A DNA stretch of 64,000 nucleotides from Phycisphaerales bacterium. Lineage in GTDB: Bacteria > Planctomycetota > Phycisphaerae > Phycisphaerales > UBA1924. Below are positions 34,747 through 43,177 of this stretch, in pieces. The stretch is taken from assembly GCA_029260515.1 (NCBI GenBank), contig JAJDDC010000063.1, positions 1 to 64,000 on the forward strand, in the 5' to 3' direction. Numbering within the stretch: position 1 is the first letter of the stretch; each line of letters opens with the position of its first letter. The notes beneath the pieces were generated by a model. The model saw nothing but the letters and a program-made list of their open reading frames with translations, ran no database searches and was not told the origin of the DNA. The position numbers and the translations under genes are program-made.

Positions 34747-36033
34747 GTGGACTCGGAACGGGGAGGCCCCATCACGCCCTGGCTCGCGGGCGCCGGCGTC
34801 GCCGCGCTGGTGGTGATGTCGTCGGTCGTCACCGCCGTCCCGCGATGGCTCTTTACGTGCGGTGTGCTGATCGTCCTCGTCGCCGCGATCGCCTCTCGAG
34901 CGATGGACTCGCGCCGCCTGCACGCCTCGCCGCTGGCGATCGCGTGCTGCGTCTTCGTGCTCGCCCAACTCGTCTCGACGCTTTTCTCGGTTGACCGGGG
35001 CATGAGCGCCGCGGGCCTGGTCCCGCTGTCGATCGGTGTGCTGTTGCTCTTCGCGACGAGGCACGCGGCCTCGCACGCCCCCAGCGCCCGGGTCATCGTC
35101 GGCGCCCTCGCGGCGGCGCCCCTGATTATCTCGTGCGACGTGCTCGTTCAGCGGGTGGTGGGGCACAGCCCGTTCTCGGGTGAGGCGCCGATGGGGGGCC
35201 GGTACCAGGGGAGCCTGCCGCACCCGAACGATTTCGCGCTGGCGGCCGCCTGTCTGCCGTTCCTGCTGTGCGTGTTCGCGCGGGCGAGATTGATGCCGCG
35301 GGTGATCGGGATGCTGGTCGTGGCGGCGCTGGTGCTCGCGGCGGCGTTGCTGACACAGAGCCGCACCGCCATGGGCGGCGCGGTCTTGTCCATGCTCGTT
35401 ATCGCCGCGGTTCTCCTGCCCTCGCGCGCGCGCTGGATCGTGCCCTTGTTCGTCGTCGTGGTCTGCGCGACGGCTTGGGCGCTCGACGCCGCCGGCTTCC
35501 GCGATCGCGTCCTCGACACCATCACAGCCCGCTCCGAGGGGCGGCTGGGCATCTGGCTCGTCGCGTGGCGCATGTTCATCGAGGCGCCGATCCTCGGCCA
35601 GGGCCCGCACACTTTTGGCCTGTTTTACCCCAGGTATCTCGCCGTCGTTCATCTGCCAGAAGGGTACGAACCCCTCGTCGGGTACATACCTTGGGCGCAC
35701 AATGTGTACCTGGAGTTCCTGGCCGAGCGAGGTGTCGTCGGCTTCGCGGCGCTCGCCGCGCTCGTGTACTTCCTGCTCGCCCGCGCGTGGAGCGGCGTCT
35801 TCCGACGCGACGACGCCCCCGACCCGATCGACCTGGGTGTCCTCGCCTCGGTCGGCGCCCTGCTCGCGATGGCCTGCCTGGATCTGTCGGCCCAAAAAGA
35901 CTGGTGCGTGTTCATCGTCTGTGTTCTGATCGGGCTTGTGATGCGCGACACGGACGCCACGCGGCGCCCCGCCGAGCTCGTGCAGCAAACCCCTGAGCAA
36001 CCCACTGCTCGGGCTTCGGCGGCGCCTGGATGA
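34747..36033 (+). CDS. O-antigen ligase / Wzy-like membrane protein
   Basis: 428 residues, GTG start at 34747 only nine bases after the previous stop. About ten hydrophobic helices. The Wzy_C family pattern is visible: QSRTAMGGAV, then RLGIWLVAWRMFIEAPILGQGPHTF with the conserved Arg and Gly-x-Gly, then AHNVYLEFLAERGVVGF with the conserved His-Asn. Members ligate or polymerise surface polysaccharides, or glycosylate proteins. No glycosyltransferase genes are next to it, so its substrate is open. Convergent with threonine dehydratase, 100 bases apart. Confidence 0.82.
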   Translation: MDSERGGPITPWLAGAGVAALVVMSSVVTAVPRWLFTCGVLIVLVAAIASRAMDSRRLHASPLAIACCVFVLAQLVSTLFSVDRGMSAAGLVPLSIGVLLLFATRHAASHAPSARVIVGALAAAPLIISCDVLVQRVVGHSPFSGEAPMGGRYQGSLPHPNDFALAAACLPFLLCVFARARLMPRVIGMLVVAALVLAAALLTQSRTAMGGAVLSMLVIAAVLLPSRARWIVPLFVVVVCATAWALDAAGFRDRVLDTITARSEGRLGIWLVAWRMFIEAPILGQGPHTFGLFYPRYLAVVHLPEGYEPLVGYIPWAHNVYLEFLAERGVVGFAALAALVYFLLARAWSGVFRRDDAPDPIDLGVLASVGALLAMACLDLSAQKDWCVFIVCVLIGLVMRDTDATRRPAELVQQTPEQPTARASAAPG

Positions 36034-36133
36034 CGCGCGGCGTGTGTTCATGGCCGCCGAGCGCACGAGTATCTCGTACGACGCGCTGGATATTCGGCCG
36101 CGAGCGCGGGCAGTCACGGTTGGAAGGCGGCGC

Positions 36134-37096
36134 TCAGTTCCAACGCCGCCCCGCGAGTTGTGACAGATCCACGTTCCCCCCGCTCAGCACACACGCGACG
36201 CGTGTGCCTTTTGGGAGGTCGATCTTGCCCTGGAGCAACGCCGCGACCGGGGCCGCCGCCGCCCCCTCGGGCACCAGGTTGCAGCGGGACATGATCCAGA
36301 CCATCGCCTCGAAGATCTGCTCGTCGGGGACGGTCACGATCTCATCAACGAAGCGACCGATCACGTCGAAGGTGTTCTCGCCGCAGCGTTTGACGCGGAG
36401 CCCGTCGATGACGCAATCGATGTGATCCAGCGTCACCAGGCGGCCCGCCTCGATGCTCAGCTTCATCGCCGGCCCGTCCGACGACTCGACGCCGATCACG
36501 CGGATCTTGGGGTTTGCCGCCTTGAGCGCCATCGCAACGCCCGCGATGAGCCCGCCCCCGCCGATCGGGACGATCGCCGCCTGCACGCCCCGCCACTGGT
36601 CGTGGATCTCGAGCCCGAGCGTGCCCTGCCCCGCGATGATCCGCTCGTCGTCGAACGGGTGCACAAACGTGAGCCCACGCTCTTGGGCCAGCGCCAGGGC
36701 GTGGGCGTTGGCCTCGTCCCAGATTTTCCCGTGGAGCACGACCTCGCCGCCGTACGCGCGTGTGGCTGCGATCTTGGAGGGCGTCCCGTTCTCCGCCATG
36801 ACGATCGTCGATGGCGCTCCGTGGATCGTCGCCGCGAGCGCGACGCCCTGCGCATGGTTGCCCGCCGACGAGCAGATCACGCCCCGGCGCCGTTGCTCGT
36901 CGCTCATACGCGCGATCATGTTGAGGGGGCCGCGGATCTTGAAAGACCCGACCCTCTGGAGCATCTCGGCCTTCAGGCGCACGTCGTACCCACTGAGCCC
37001 GCTCAGCTGGCGGCAGGTGCGCAGCGGCGTCTCGTGCAGGTGCGGGCGGATGCGCTCGTGCACTTCTCGAAAATCGTCCAGCGTAAGTGCGTGCAC
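36134..37096 (-). CDS. Threonine/serine dehydratase, PLP-dependent
   Basis: 320 residues, fold type II. Lys53 in VGSFKIRG is the pyridoxal-phosphate lysine; SSAGNHAQG (76-84) and GGGGL near 177 bind the cofactor. The length lacks the C-terminal regulatory ACT domain of biosynthetic IlvA, so it resembles TdcB or the serine-racemase-like enzymes. It converts threonine to 2-oxobutanoate (or serine to pyruvate) via a reactive enamine. GTG start 37096 is well supported by AAGGAGG just upstream. It follows ridA by 42 bases on the same strand, and RidA handles exactly that enamine. Confidence 0.88.
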   Translation of the reverse strand: MHALTLDDFREVHERIRPHLHETPLRTCRQLSGLSGYDVRLKAEMLQRVGSFKIRGPLNMIARMSDEQRRRGVICSSAGNHAQGVALAATIHGAPSTIVMAENGTPSKIAATRAYGGEVVLHGKIWDEANAHALALAQERGLTFVHPFDDERIIAGQGTLGLEIHDQWRGVQAAIVPIGGGGLIAGVAMALKAANPKIRVIGVESSDGPAMKLSIEAGRLVTLDHIDCVIDGLRVKRCGENTFDVIGRFVDEIVTVPDEQIFEAMVWIMSRCNLVPEGAAAAPVAALLQGKIDLPKGTRVACVLSGGNVDLSQLAGRRWN

Positions 37097-37138
37097 CCGG
37101 CGCCTCCTTCGTGGTTTTCATGCCCCCTGCGTACCGCC

Positions 37139-37594
37139 TCAGACCTCCGCCTCGATCTCGACCTCCACCGTCGCCGCCAGCGGCAGCGAGCCGACCCCGA
37201 TCGTCGTCCGCGCGTGCCGCCCGTCGTCGCCGAACACCCCGGCGATCAGGCTGCTGGCGCCGTTGGCGATTCCCACGTGCCCGGTGAAGTCGGGCTCGCA
37301 GTTGACGTACACGCGGATGCCGACGATTCGCCGGATCGCATCGATACCACCGGCCAGGTCGGCCGCCGCCGCCAGCGCGTTGAGCGCCGCGACGGACGCC
37401 GCCTCGGCCGCCTCCTCCGCGGACACGTCACCCGGGACCCGCCCGGTGTGCGTGAGCACGCCCCCCCGCGTCGGGATCTGCCCCGCGGTCCGTACGATCT
37501 GGCCCACCCGCACCGCGGGCACATAGCCACCCTCCGGACGCGCCACCGCCGGCAGCTCCAGCCCCAACGCACGCAGCCGCTCGCTCGGTGTCAT
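37139..37594 (-). CDS. RidA-family enamine/imine deaminase
   Basis: 151 residues. Start ATG 37594, preceded by GGAGGAAGG. The YjgF/YER057c/UK114 family with an N-terminal extension: VGQIVRTAGQIP, later VGIRVYVNCEPDF, ANGASSLIAGVFGDDGRHARTTIGVGSLPLAATVEVE. Canonical RidA has an Arg in the RTTV-type strand, here RTTIGV, which binds the carboxylate of the substrate. It hydrolyses 2-aminoacrylate or 2-aminocrotonate released by PLP dehydratases. First gene of a two-gene unit with threonine dehydratase. Confidence 0.88.
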   Translation of the reverse strand: MTPSERLRALGLELPAVARPEGGYVPAVRVGQIVRTAGQIPTRGGVLTHTGRVPGDVSAEEAAEAASVAALNALAAAADLAGGIDAIRRIVGIRVYVNCEPDFTGHVGIANGASSLIAGVFGDDGRHARTTIGVGSLPLAATVEVEIEAEV

Positions 37595-37706
37595 CGCGTC
37601 CTTCCTCCCGCGTCTTCGCTCCGCGGCGCCCACCCCCCGGCTCCATCCCGGACGGCTTACCGGCGGGGCGGAGAATAGTTCACGAGGGATCAAACTACAA
37701 GAACAA

Positions 37707-37737
37707 ACGGCGCCCGCGGCCCACGAGCGGGCGCCGT
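37707..37737 (-). promoter_or_regulatory. Terminator-like hairpin in the leader region of ridA
   Basis: 11-pair perfect stem (37707-37717 with 37727-37737) with a nine-base loop; on the minus strand it is followed by a T-rich stretch (TTTGTTCTTGTAGTTTG). It lies 113 bases upstream of the ridA start, between ridA and a divergent hydrolase gene. It might be an attenuator in the ridA leader or a leftover terminator. Confidence 0.4.
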
Positions 37738-37883
37738 CCGCACGCCGCCGGCGCGTGTGAAGGCGCTTCAGGCGGGGCCCGCGAACGACCCGGCGTCCCT
37801 CGAGGCCCGGCGTGCGTATCAATCCCGGACGCCCAGGCCCGGGCCGATTGTCCGGGGCGGGCGTGCCCAAGGGGTGCGACGCC

Positions 37884-39215
37884 ATGCATGCACGAACGAC
37901 GGGCCGCGTCGCAGCCGGTGCACTGTTCCTGGGCGCTCTCGCCCACGCCCAGTCCGACAATCTCCTGACCAATCCAGGATTCGAGGACGGCACGCGCGCG
38001 CCGGACGCCTGGACCATCGCCGAGGCGCCCCGGGGCGTCGCGATCCGGCGCGACAACCGCATCACCAACGACGGGCGCGGGAGCCTCAAGCTCTCCAAGT
38101 CCGTCAACAGCTATTTCCCGCCCGCCGGCGCGGCACAGACGCTCGAGCGTGACCCGTCGTGGCGTGCGATCCGTCTCGAGGCCGACGTGCGCACCGTCCG
38201 CGCGACCAAGCTCGTGCTCGACGTGCAGTTCGCCGGCGACGGGCAGGAGGCGCACGAGTGGGCCGCGTACATCGGCGCCGAGCAGGAGGGCGACCCCCCG
38301 GTGACCCACGACTGGACGCGGTACTCGGGCGTCGTGCAGGTCCCGGACTGGGCGCGGACGGTCACGATCGCCGTCCAGATCTGGGGCCCCGGGTCCGCCT
38401 GGGTGGACAATATTCATGCGAGCCCGGTGGAGGGCGCCGAGCCCGCGCCGGATCAAGCCCCGGACGCCGCGCCCGATTCTGCGCCCACGATCCCGGCGGC
38501 GGCCCCCGACGACGAGCCCGAGATCGCCGACGCCCCGCCCGGCGAGGACATCACCATCGCGGGCGACGCCAACAAGCGGTACATCCTCCACAACCCCGCG
38601 GGCGAAGCGCCCGCGGGGGGGTACAAACTGCTCGTGGTCCTGCCCGGGGGCGACGGGTCGGCGGACTTCGCGCCGTTCGTCGCCAACGTCGCCGCCCGTG
38701 CAATGCCCGAGGGGTACATCGTCGCCCAGGGCGTCGCTCCGGTCTGGACCGACTCGCCCGACCGCATCGTCTGGCCCACGAAGAACCTGCCAGGCGAGAA
38801 CATGCTCTTCCCGACCGAGCAGCTCGTCGAGGACATCATCCGGGACGTCCGCGGCAGGCACGCGCTGGACGCAGGCAACATCTACGTTCTGGGCTGGTCC
38901 TCGGGCGGGCCGGCGAGCTACGCCTCGACCATCCGTGCCGGCTCGCCCGTCCGCGGCGCGTTCGTCGCGATGAGCGTCTTCAAGCCCGAGATGCTCCCCG
39001 CGCTGGGCGGGGCGGCGGGCAAGGGCTTCTACATCCTCCACTCTCCGACCGACTTCATCCCCATGCGGTTCCCCGAGGACGCCCGCGACCGCCTCACCCG
39101 CTCGGGCGCCCGGACCAACCTCGTGCCCTACGAGGGCGGGCACGGCTGGCACGGTGACGCCTTCGGGATGATCCGCGCGGGCGTCGAGTGGCTCGAGAAG
39201 AACGCCGGCGGCTGA
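37884..39215 (+). CDS. Secreted alpha/beta hydrolase with N-terminal carbohydrate-binding-like domain
   Basis: 443 residues. ATG 37884 gives MHARTTGRVAAGALFLGALAHA, a signal peptide; upstream in-frame ATG 37812 would bury it. Residues 24-180 (NLLTNPGFEDGTRAPDAW, GRGSLKLSKS, WVDNIHASP) form a jelly-roll like family 4/9 carbohydrate-binding modules. A Pro/Ala/Asp linker follows (about 180-225). Residues 230-440 are an alpha/beta hydrolase: LLVVLPGGDG, nucleophile GWSSGG near 337, a late Asp, and the His in GGHGWHGD. Esterase, phospholipase or polyester depolymerase activity is likely but not decided. Confidence 0.82.
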   Translation: MHARTTGRVAAGALFLGALAHAQSDNLLTNPGFEDGTRAPDAWTIAEAPRGVAIRRDNRITNDGRGSLKLSKSVNSYFPPAGAAQTLERDPSWRAIRLEADVRTVRATKLVLDVQFAGDGQEAHEWAAYIGAEQEGDPPVTHDWTRYSGVVQVPDWARTVTIAVQIWGPGSAWVDNIHASPVEGAEPAPDQAPDAAPDSAPTIPAAAPDDEPEIADAPPGEDITIAGDANKRYILHNPAGEAPAGGYKLLVVLPGGDGSADFAPFVANVAARAMPEGYIVAQGVAPVWTDSPDRIVWPTKNLPGENMLFPTEQLVEDIIRDVRGRHALDAGNIYVLGWSSGGPASYASTIRAGSPVRGAFVAMSVFKPEMLPALGGAAGKGFYILHSPTDFIPMRFPEDARDRLTRSGARTNLVPYEGGHGWHGDAFGMIRAGVEWLEKNAGG

Positions 39216-39275
39216 GCCTCCACCGCCGACAGACTGGCGCGTACAGTCCCCCCGAAAGCAGGACGGAGGAGTCCC

Positions 39276-39869
39276 ATGGCAATGGCATCGACGATGGTCC
39301 CGCTGGGCGCACAGGCGCCCGCGTTCACGCTCGCGAACACCAACCCCGGGTTCGGAGGCGCGAGCGTCTCGCTGGGCGACCTGGCGGGCGACGCGCTGGT
39401 CGTCATGTTCCTGTGCAACCACTGCCCGTTCGTCAAGCATGTCCGCGGGCAGCTGGCCTCGATCGCCCTCGACTACGCGCCCAAGAGCGTGAGCCTGGTC
39501 GGGATCAGCGCCAACGACGCGCAGAACTACCCCGACGACGCGCCCGACAAGATGACCGCCGAGGCACGCGAGGCGGGGTACACGTTCCCGTACCTCTACG
39601 ACGAGTCGCAGTCGGTCGCCCGGTCGTACCGGGCGGCGTGCACGCCAGACTTCTACGTCTTCGACAAGAGCCGCCAGCTCGTGTACCGGGGCCAGCTCGA
39701 CAACTCGCGCCCGAGCCTGGACCTGCCGGTCACGGGCGCCGACCTGCGCGGGGCGATCGACCGGGTGCTGGCGGGCAAGCCGCCCGTCGAGGTGCAGAAG
39801 CCGAGCATCGGGTGCGGGATCAAGTGGAAGCCGGGCGCCGAGCCCGACGACCTCGGCAGCCGCGCGTGA
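39276..39869 (+). CDS. Thioredoxin-like peroxiredoxin (redoxin) protein
   Basis: 197 residues. ATG 39276 follows GGAGGAG. The redoxin/AhpC-TSA fold starts at MVPLGAQAPAFTLAN; the redox pair is Cys47 and Cys50 in LCNHCPFVKHV, followed by GISANDAQNYPDD and TPDFYVFD, a combination typical of the family annotated as thioredoxin-family or DUF899-adjacent redoxins. Cys near the end (IGCGIKWKPG) is conserved in this subgroup. No signal peptide, so likely cytoplasmic. One-base overlap with the following gene suggests coupling. Confidence 0.88.
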   Translation: MAMASTMVPLGAQAPAFTLANTNPGFGGASVSLGDLAGDALVVMFLCNHCPFVKHVRGQLASIALDYAPKSVSLVGISANDAQNYPDDAPDKMTAEAREAGYTFPYLYDESQSVARSYRAACTPDFYVFDKSRQLVYRGQLDNSRPSLDLPVTGADLRGAIDRVLAGKPPVEVQKPSIGCGIKWKPGAEPDDLGSRA

Positions 39870-40342
39870 TGAGAATCGATCCCGTGAGCACCGAACACAC
39901 GGCCAGCGGGCGGGCGAAGCGCCGCCCGCGCCTGATCGTGATCGCGCTGGTCGGGGGCGTCGCGCTGCTCTTCGGGCTCATCGGCCTGGGCGCGGGCATC
40001 GTCGTCGCGCTCGTCCGCGAGGGCATCATCAACCCCTCGTGGACCGACGCCAATATCGCCGACTCGCGGACGCGGGCCGCGACGATCATCGCGGCCCTCG
40101 ACGAGTACCACACCGCCCACGGCGTCTACCCGGAGCGTCTGGGCGACCTCTCGCCCGACTACCTCGCGCAGGTCCCCGAGCCGGTCGCGGGCGTGCCCGA
40201 GTGGACATACGGCGCCACGGACGCGGGGCACGAGTTCGTGCTCCAGTTCTCCGCCAACCAGCACGACAACCCGACGAGCTGGTACGAGAGCCGTCACGAG
40301 GGCTGGTTCATCCAAGAACGCGAGACCGTCGCCGCCGACTAA
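39869..40342 (+). CDS. Single-pass membrane protein with pseudopilin-like soluble domain
   Basis: 157 residues; ATG 39869 overlaps the previous stop by one base. The N-terminal cytoplasmic part is basic (RAKRRPR), followed by one transmembrane helix (LIVIALVGGVALLFGLIGLG). The outer part, SRTRAATIIAALDEYHTAHGVYPERLGDLSPDYL, then WTYGATDAGHEFVLQF, follows the pattern of type II secretion major pseudopilin GspG. However, there is no prepilin cleavage motif. Family not firmly recognised. Convergent with the GNAT gene, their last bases overlapping by four. Confidence 0.7.
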   Translation: MRIDPVSTEHTASGRAKRRPRLIVIALVGGVALLFGLIGLGAGIVVALVREGIINPSWTDANIADSRTRAATIIAALDEYHTAHGVYPERLGDLSPDYLAQVPEPVAGVPEWTYGATDAGHEFVLQFSANQHDNPTSWYESRHEGWFIQERETVAAD

Positions 40343-40929
40343 CGCGTCCCGCCCCTCGCCCGGATCGCCCGCCAGTCATCGATCGTCAACGCCCAGCGCG
40401 TGTGGTCCTCCCATCGCCCCGCGATCTGGAGGTACTTGGGCGAGTACCCCTCCTCGCGGAAGCCCACGCGGCGCACCAGCGCGAGCGACGCCAGGTTGGT
40501 GGGCATCACGTTCGCCTCGACCCGGTGGAGCTTGAGCGCCCCGAACGCACGGGCCAGGCACAGGCGAACGCCCGCGGCGCCGTACCCCTTGCGGACGCAC
40601 GGCGCCCCTGTCCAGTACCCCATGATCGCGTTGTCGAAGGGCCCCCGGAATATCTGCGACAAGGTCACCACGCCCACGACCGACTCGTTGTCGGATCGGC
40701 AGATCAGGTACCGCTTGCTCGCGGGTGTGTCCGTGGTCTCGAGCATCCGCTTGAACGCACGCGGCCCGTACCAGCTCTGGCCTGGTGGCGGCGCGGGCTC
40801 CCACGGCTCGTGCAGCTCGCGGCTGGCCCGCTTGAGCGCGAGCAGCTCCTTCTCGTCGTCGCGGCGGACGTGGCGGATGAAGACGAGCCCGCCGCGCTCG
40901 ACCGCCGCCGCCCTCCCGCCCCGCCTCAC
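40339..40929 (-). CDS. GNAT acetyltransferase, RimJ/RimL-like
   Basis: About 196 residues from GTG 40929 (GAGGGG upstream); TTG 40935 also possible. The RimJ/RimL pattern: FIRHVRRDDEKELLAL, IMGYWTGAPCVRKGYGAAGVRLCLARAF (acetyl-CoA binding, normally R.kGYatEA), KLHRVEANVMPTNLASLALVRRVGFREEG. It transfers acetyl from acetyl-CoA to an amino group, such as a ribosomal protein N-terminus; substrate not predictable. Third gene of a likely minus-strand run: membrane protein, YjbQ, then this one, with the YjbQ stop at 40940 close by. Confidence 0.85.
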   Translation of the reverse strand: MRRGGRAAAVERGGLVFIRHVRRDDEKELLALKRASRELHEPWEPAPPPGQSWYGPRAFKRMLETTDTPASKRYLICRSDNESVVGVVTLSQIFRGPFDNAIMGYWTGAPCVRKGYGAAGVRLCLARAFGALKLHRVEANVMPTNLASLALVRRVGFREEGYSPKYLQIAGRWEDHTRWALTIDDWRAIRARGGTR

Positions 40930-40939
40930 GCCCAACCCC

Positions 40940-41377
40940 TCACGAAACGCGCACCACGACGCGACGCTGGTGTGCGCGCCGCCGGTGCTCCCAGAGGTAC
41001 ACGCCCTGCCACGTCCCCAGCGCCAGGTCGCCGCCCACGACCGGGATCGTCAGCGAGACCTGGGTCAGTATCGCCTTGATGTGGGCGGGCATGTCGTCGG
41101 GCCCCTCGCTCGTGTGCGTGTACAGCGGGTCGTTCTCGGGGACGAGGCGGTCGAGCCAGGCCTCGAGGTCCCGCTTGGCCGATGGGTCGGCGTTCTCCTG
41201 GATCGTCAGCGACGCGGACGTGTGCCGGACAAACACCACGCACAGCCCGTCGTCGATCCCCGCCTCGGCGACGACGCCCGCGACCCGGGGGGTGATCTCG
41301 TGCAGGCCCTGGCCGGGCGTCGCGATGGTCAGCTCACGCGTCACGCCGCGAGTGTACGGATTCGGGGCGTCAGCCAT
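40940..41377 (-). CDS. YjbQ/UPF0047 family protein (thiamine phosphate synthase-like)
   Basis: 145 residues from ATG 41377, which overlaps the upstream gene's stop (ATGGCTGA); GTG 41344 would give 134 residues. The family signature is clear: GLHEITPRVAGVVAEAG, VVFVRHTSASLTIQENADPSA, and the ending LALGTWQGVYLWEHRR. The HTSASL histidine and the final WQ..yl.EHR are the usual conserved residues. E. coli YjbQ has weak thiamine phosphate synthase activity, but the physiological role is unsettled. Lies between a membrane-protein gene and a GNAT gene. Confidence 0.85.
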   Translation of the reverse strand: MADAPNPYTRGVTRELTIATPGQGLHEITPRVAGVVAEAGIDDGLCVVFVRHTSASLTIQENADPSAKRDLEAWLDRLVPENDPLYTHTSEGPDDMPAHIKAILTQVSLTIPVVGGDLALGTWQGVYLWEHRRRAHQRRVVVRVS

Positions 41378-42308
41378 CCTCTGTGTAGTTCTCGTAGTAC
41401 TCCGACCAGTCGTCCTCGCCGTCCGACCCGTCCTCGCCCTCGTCCCGCGGCGGGGTGTACGCGAGCCCCGCGCCGACCGCGAGCGGAGCCCCGGTCGCCG
41501 CGACGACCAGCACCAGACGCACGAGCCAGCGGCGCCCGCGCCCGAGCAGTGCGCCCACGCCGACCCCCGCGACAGCGACGAGCACGAGCGCGTACGAGAG
41601 CGTCGGCGCCGGGGGCAGGCCCAGCGCCCGTCCCATCGTGAGCAGGCCCACGAGCAGCACGGCCATCGTCGTCGCACCGCCCCGCGCCATCGAGGCCCGG
41701 GGCACAAACATCCTCGCAACACCCCACGCGAGGCAGAAGCACGCGAGCATCCCCGCGTGCAGGGCTGTCTCGTTGAGGCTGCCCAGGAAGATCACGCCCG
41801 CCGCCCCGCCCGCGACGAGGGCCAGGCCCCAGGGCGACATCCACTCGCCCGCGTCATCACCCAGGCCGTAGACCCAGACGCACGCGGCGGTCAGGGCGCC
41901 CGTCGCCGCGAGTGTCGCGACGAGCTCGGTCGTGCCGAGCGTTTGCGGGTGCAGCGCCCCGAGGCTGACCCACGCGGCGCCCACCCCGCCCAGCGCTGAT
42001 GCGGCCAGCCCGAGTGTCCGCCAGGGCGCAAACGCGTGCGCCATCCCCGCGCCAAGCGCGATCAGCCCGAGCGCGAGCTTGCGGTCGGGCACGCCCTTGG
42101 GCCAGAGGTCGGGGTGTATCGCCTCGGTCGCGCCGAGCACGCAGACGAACGCCAGGAACAACGCCGGCGGCGCGACCCACCAGGGGCGTCGTGTCGCCGG
42201 CGTGTGATCGTTGCACAGCAGCCCCCATCCCAACAGGGCGGCGGCGGCGGCGATCAACGCCGGCAGCGCCGCTCCGAGCAGCGCGACTTGCGCGGGGGTC
42301 TGCTCCAT
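41370..42308 (-). CDS. Hypothetical multi-pass membrane protein
   Basis: 312 residues, about nine hydrophobic helices, no signal peptide, no recognised family. Short basic loops (HTPATRRPWW, RGRRWL) and an acidic cytoplasmic or outer tail (RDEGEDGSDGEDDWSEYYENYTEDG) close the protein. It starts 13 bases after YceI-family gene's stop and overlaps yjbQ by eight bases, so all four genes from 42978 to 40339 may be one transcript. Confidence 0.7.
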   Translation of the reverse strand: MEQTPAQVALLGAALPALIAAAAALLGWGLLCNDHTPATRRPWWVAPPALFLAFVCVLGATEAIHPDLWPKGVPDRKLALGLIALGAGMAHAFAPWRTLGLAASALGGVGAAWVSLGALHPQTLGTTELVATLAATGALTAACVWVYGLGDDAGEWMSPWGLALVAGGAAGVIFLGSLNETALHAGMLACFCLAWGVARMFVPRASMARGGATTMAVLLVGLLTMGRALGLPPAPTLSYALVLVAVAGVGVGALLGRGRRWLVRLVLVVAATGAPLAVGAGLAYTPPRDEGEDGSDGEDDWSEYYENYTEDG

Positions 42309-42321
42309 CGGGCGATCGGGC

Positions 42322-42978
42322 TTACTGCTGGCGCCCCTCGACCGCGACGATCAGCTCGACGTTGCGTCCCAGGGGGCCGACCATGAAGTCCATGCCGAAG
42401 TCGGTTCGGTCGATCGTGAAGCGGGCCTCGAAGGCGCCGAGGGCTGTGCCGCGCATCTGGCCCGTGCCCAGCCACTCGAGGGTGGCCGTGATCTTGTTGG
42501 TCTCGCCGAGCATCGTGAGGTTGCCGGTCAGCTCGTACATCCCGCCGGCCTTGGCCTCGACGGATGTGCTCTCGAAGGTGATCTCGCGGAACTGGGCGGC
42601 GTTGAAGAAGTCGCCGCTCTTGAGGTGGTCGTTGCGCTTGCGGTTGTCGGTCTCGATGGTCCGCGTGGGAATCGAGAAGTTGAAGCGGGCGGTCGAGGCG
42701 TCGTCGGGGTCGAAGGACCACTCGCCGTCGAGATCGGTGAACCGCCCGTAGAAGTTGCTCACGCCCGCGTGCTGGATCTTGAAGACGACGCTCGAGTGCG
42801 AGGCGTCCACGTCGTAGGTCGGGGTATCGGCGGCCGCGGCCACCTCCTTGGCCCGGTCCTCCACCTTCTGGGTCGTCTTCGTGCCCAGCTCCTTGATCTT
42901 GGAGAGCTGGGCGAAGCCGAGCATCCCGGCGCCGGCTCCGGCGACCAGGGTCGCCACGATAATCCGTCGATGCCTCAT
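42322..42978 (-). CDS. YceI-family lipid-binding protein
   Basis: 218 residues. ATG 42978 is preceded by AGAGGAG. An N-terminal hydrophobic segment (MRHRRIIVATLVAGAGAGMLGFA) is followed by a helical linker (residues 25-50) and the YceI lipocalin-like barrel from about 53: YDVDASHSSVVFKIQHAGVSNFYGRF, then TDNRKRNDHLKSGDFFNAAQFREITF, then LTMLGETN, and FTIDRTDFGMDF. YceI proteins bind long-chain isoprenoids or fatty acids. Probably anchored outside the inner membrane by the uncleaved N-terminal helix. First gene in a four-gene minus-strand run. Confidence 0.9.
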   Translation of the reverse strand: MRHRRIIVATLVAGAGAGMLGFAQLSKIKELGTKTTQKVEDRAKEVAAAADTPTYDVDASHSSVVFKIQHAGVSNFYGRFTDLDGEWSFDPDDASTARFNFSIPTRTIETDNRKRNDHLKSGDFFNAAQFREITFESTSVEAKAGGMYELTGNLTMLGETNKITATLEWLGTGQMRGTALGAFEARFTIDRTDFGMDFMVGPLGRNVELIVAVEGRQQ

Positions 42979-43097
42979 GTCGTTCTCCTCTTGGGTGGGG
43001 GGTGACTCGGGTGGGCGCGTGTCTCGGGGGCATGACCCCGGGCGGCGTGTGATTATTCCCTGTCGGGGCTGCGGACCGGCGGCGGGGCACGCGCGTG

Positions 43098-43138
43098 GGC
43101 CAAAACAAGAGCGGGCGGGGTCTGTGGACCCCGCCCGC
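43098..43138 (-). terminator. Rho-independent terminator of the DUF11 lipoprotein gene
   Basis: Perfect 12-pair stem GCGGGCGGGGTC (43111-43122) with GACCCCGCCCGC (43127-43138), loop TGTG; minus strand continues TCTTGTTTTGG. It lies 40 bases past the stop at 43178. Confidence 0.88.
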
Positions 43139-43177
43139 CGTGGTTACGAGTCAGTCAGAGTGTCCGAACGTGTCGGA

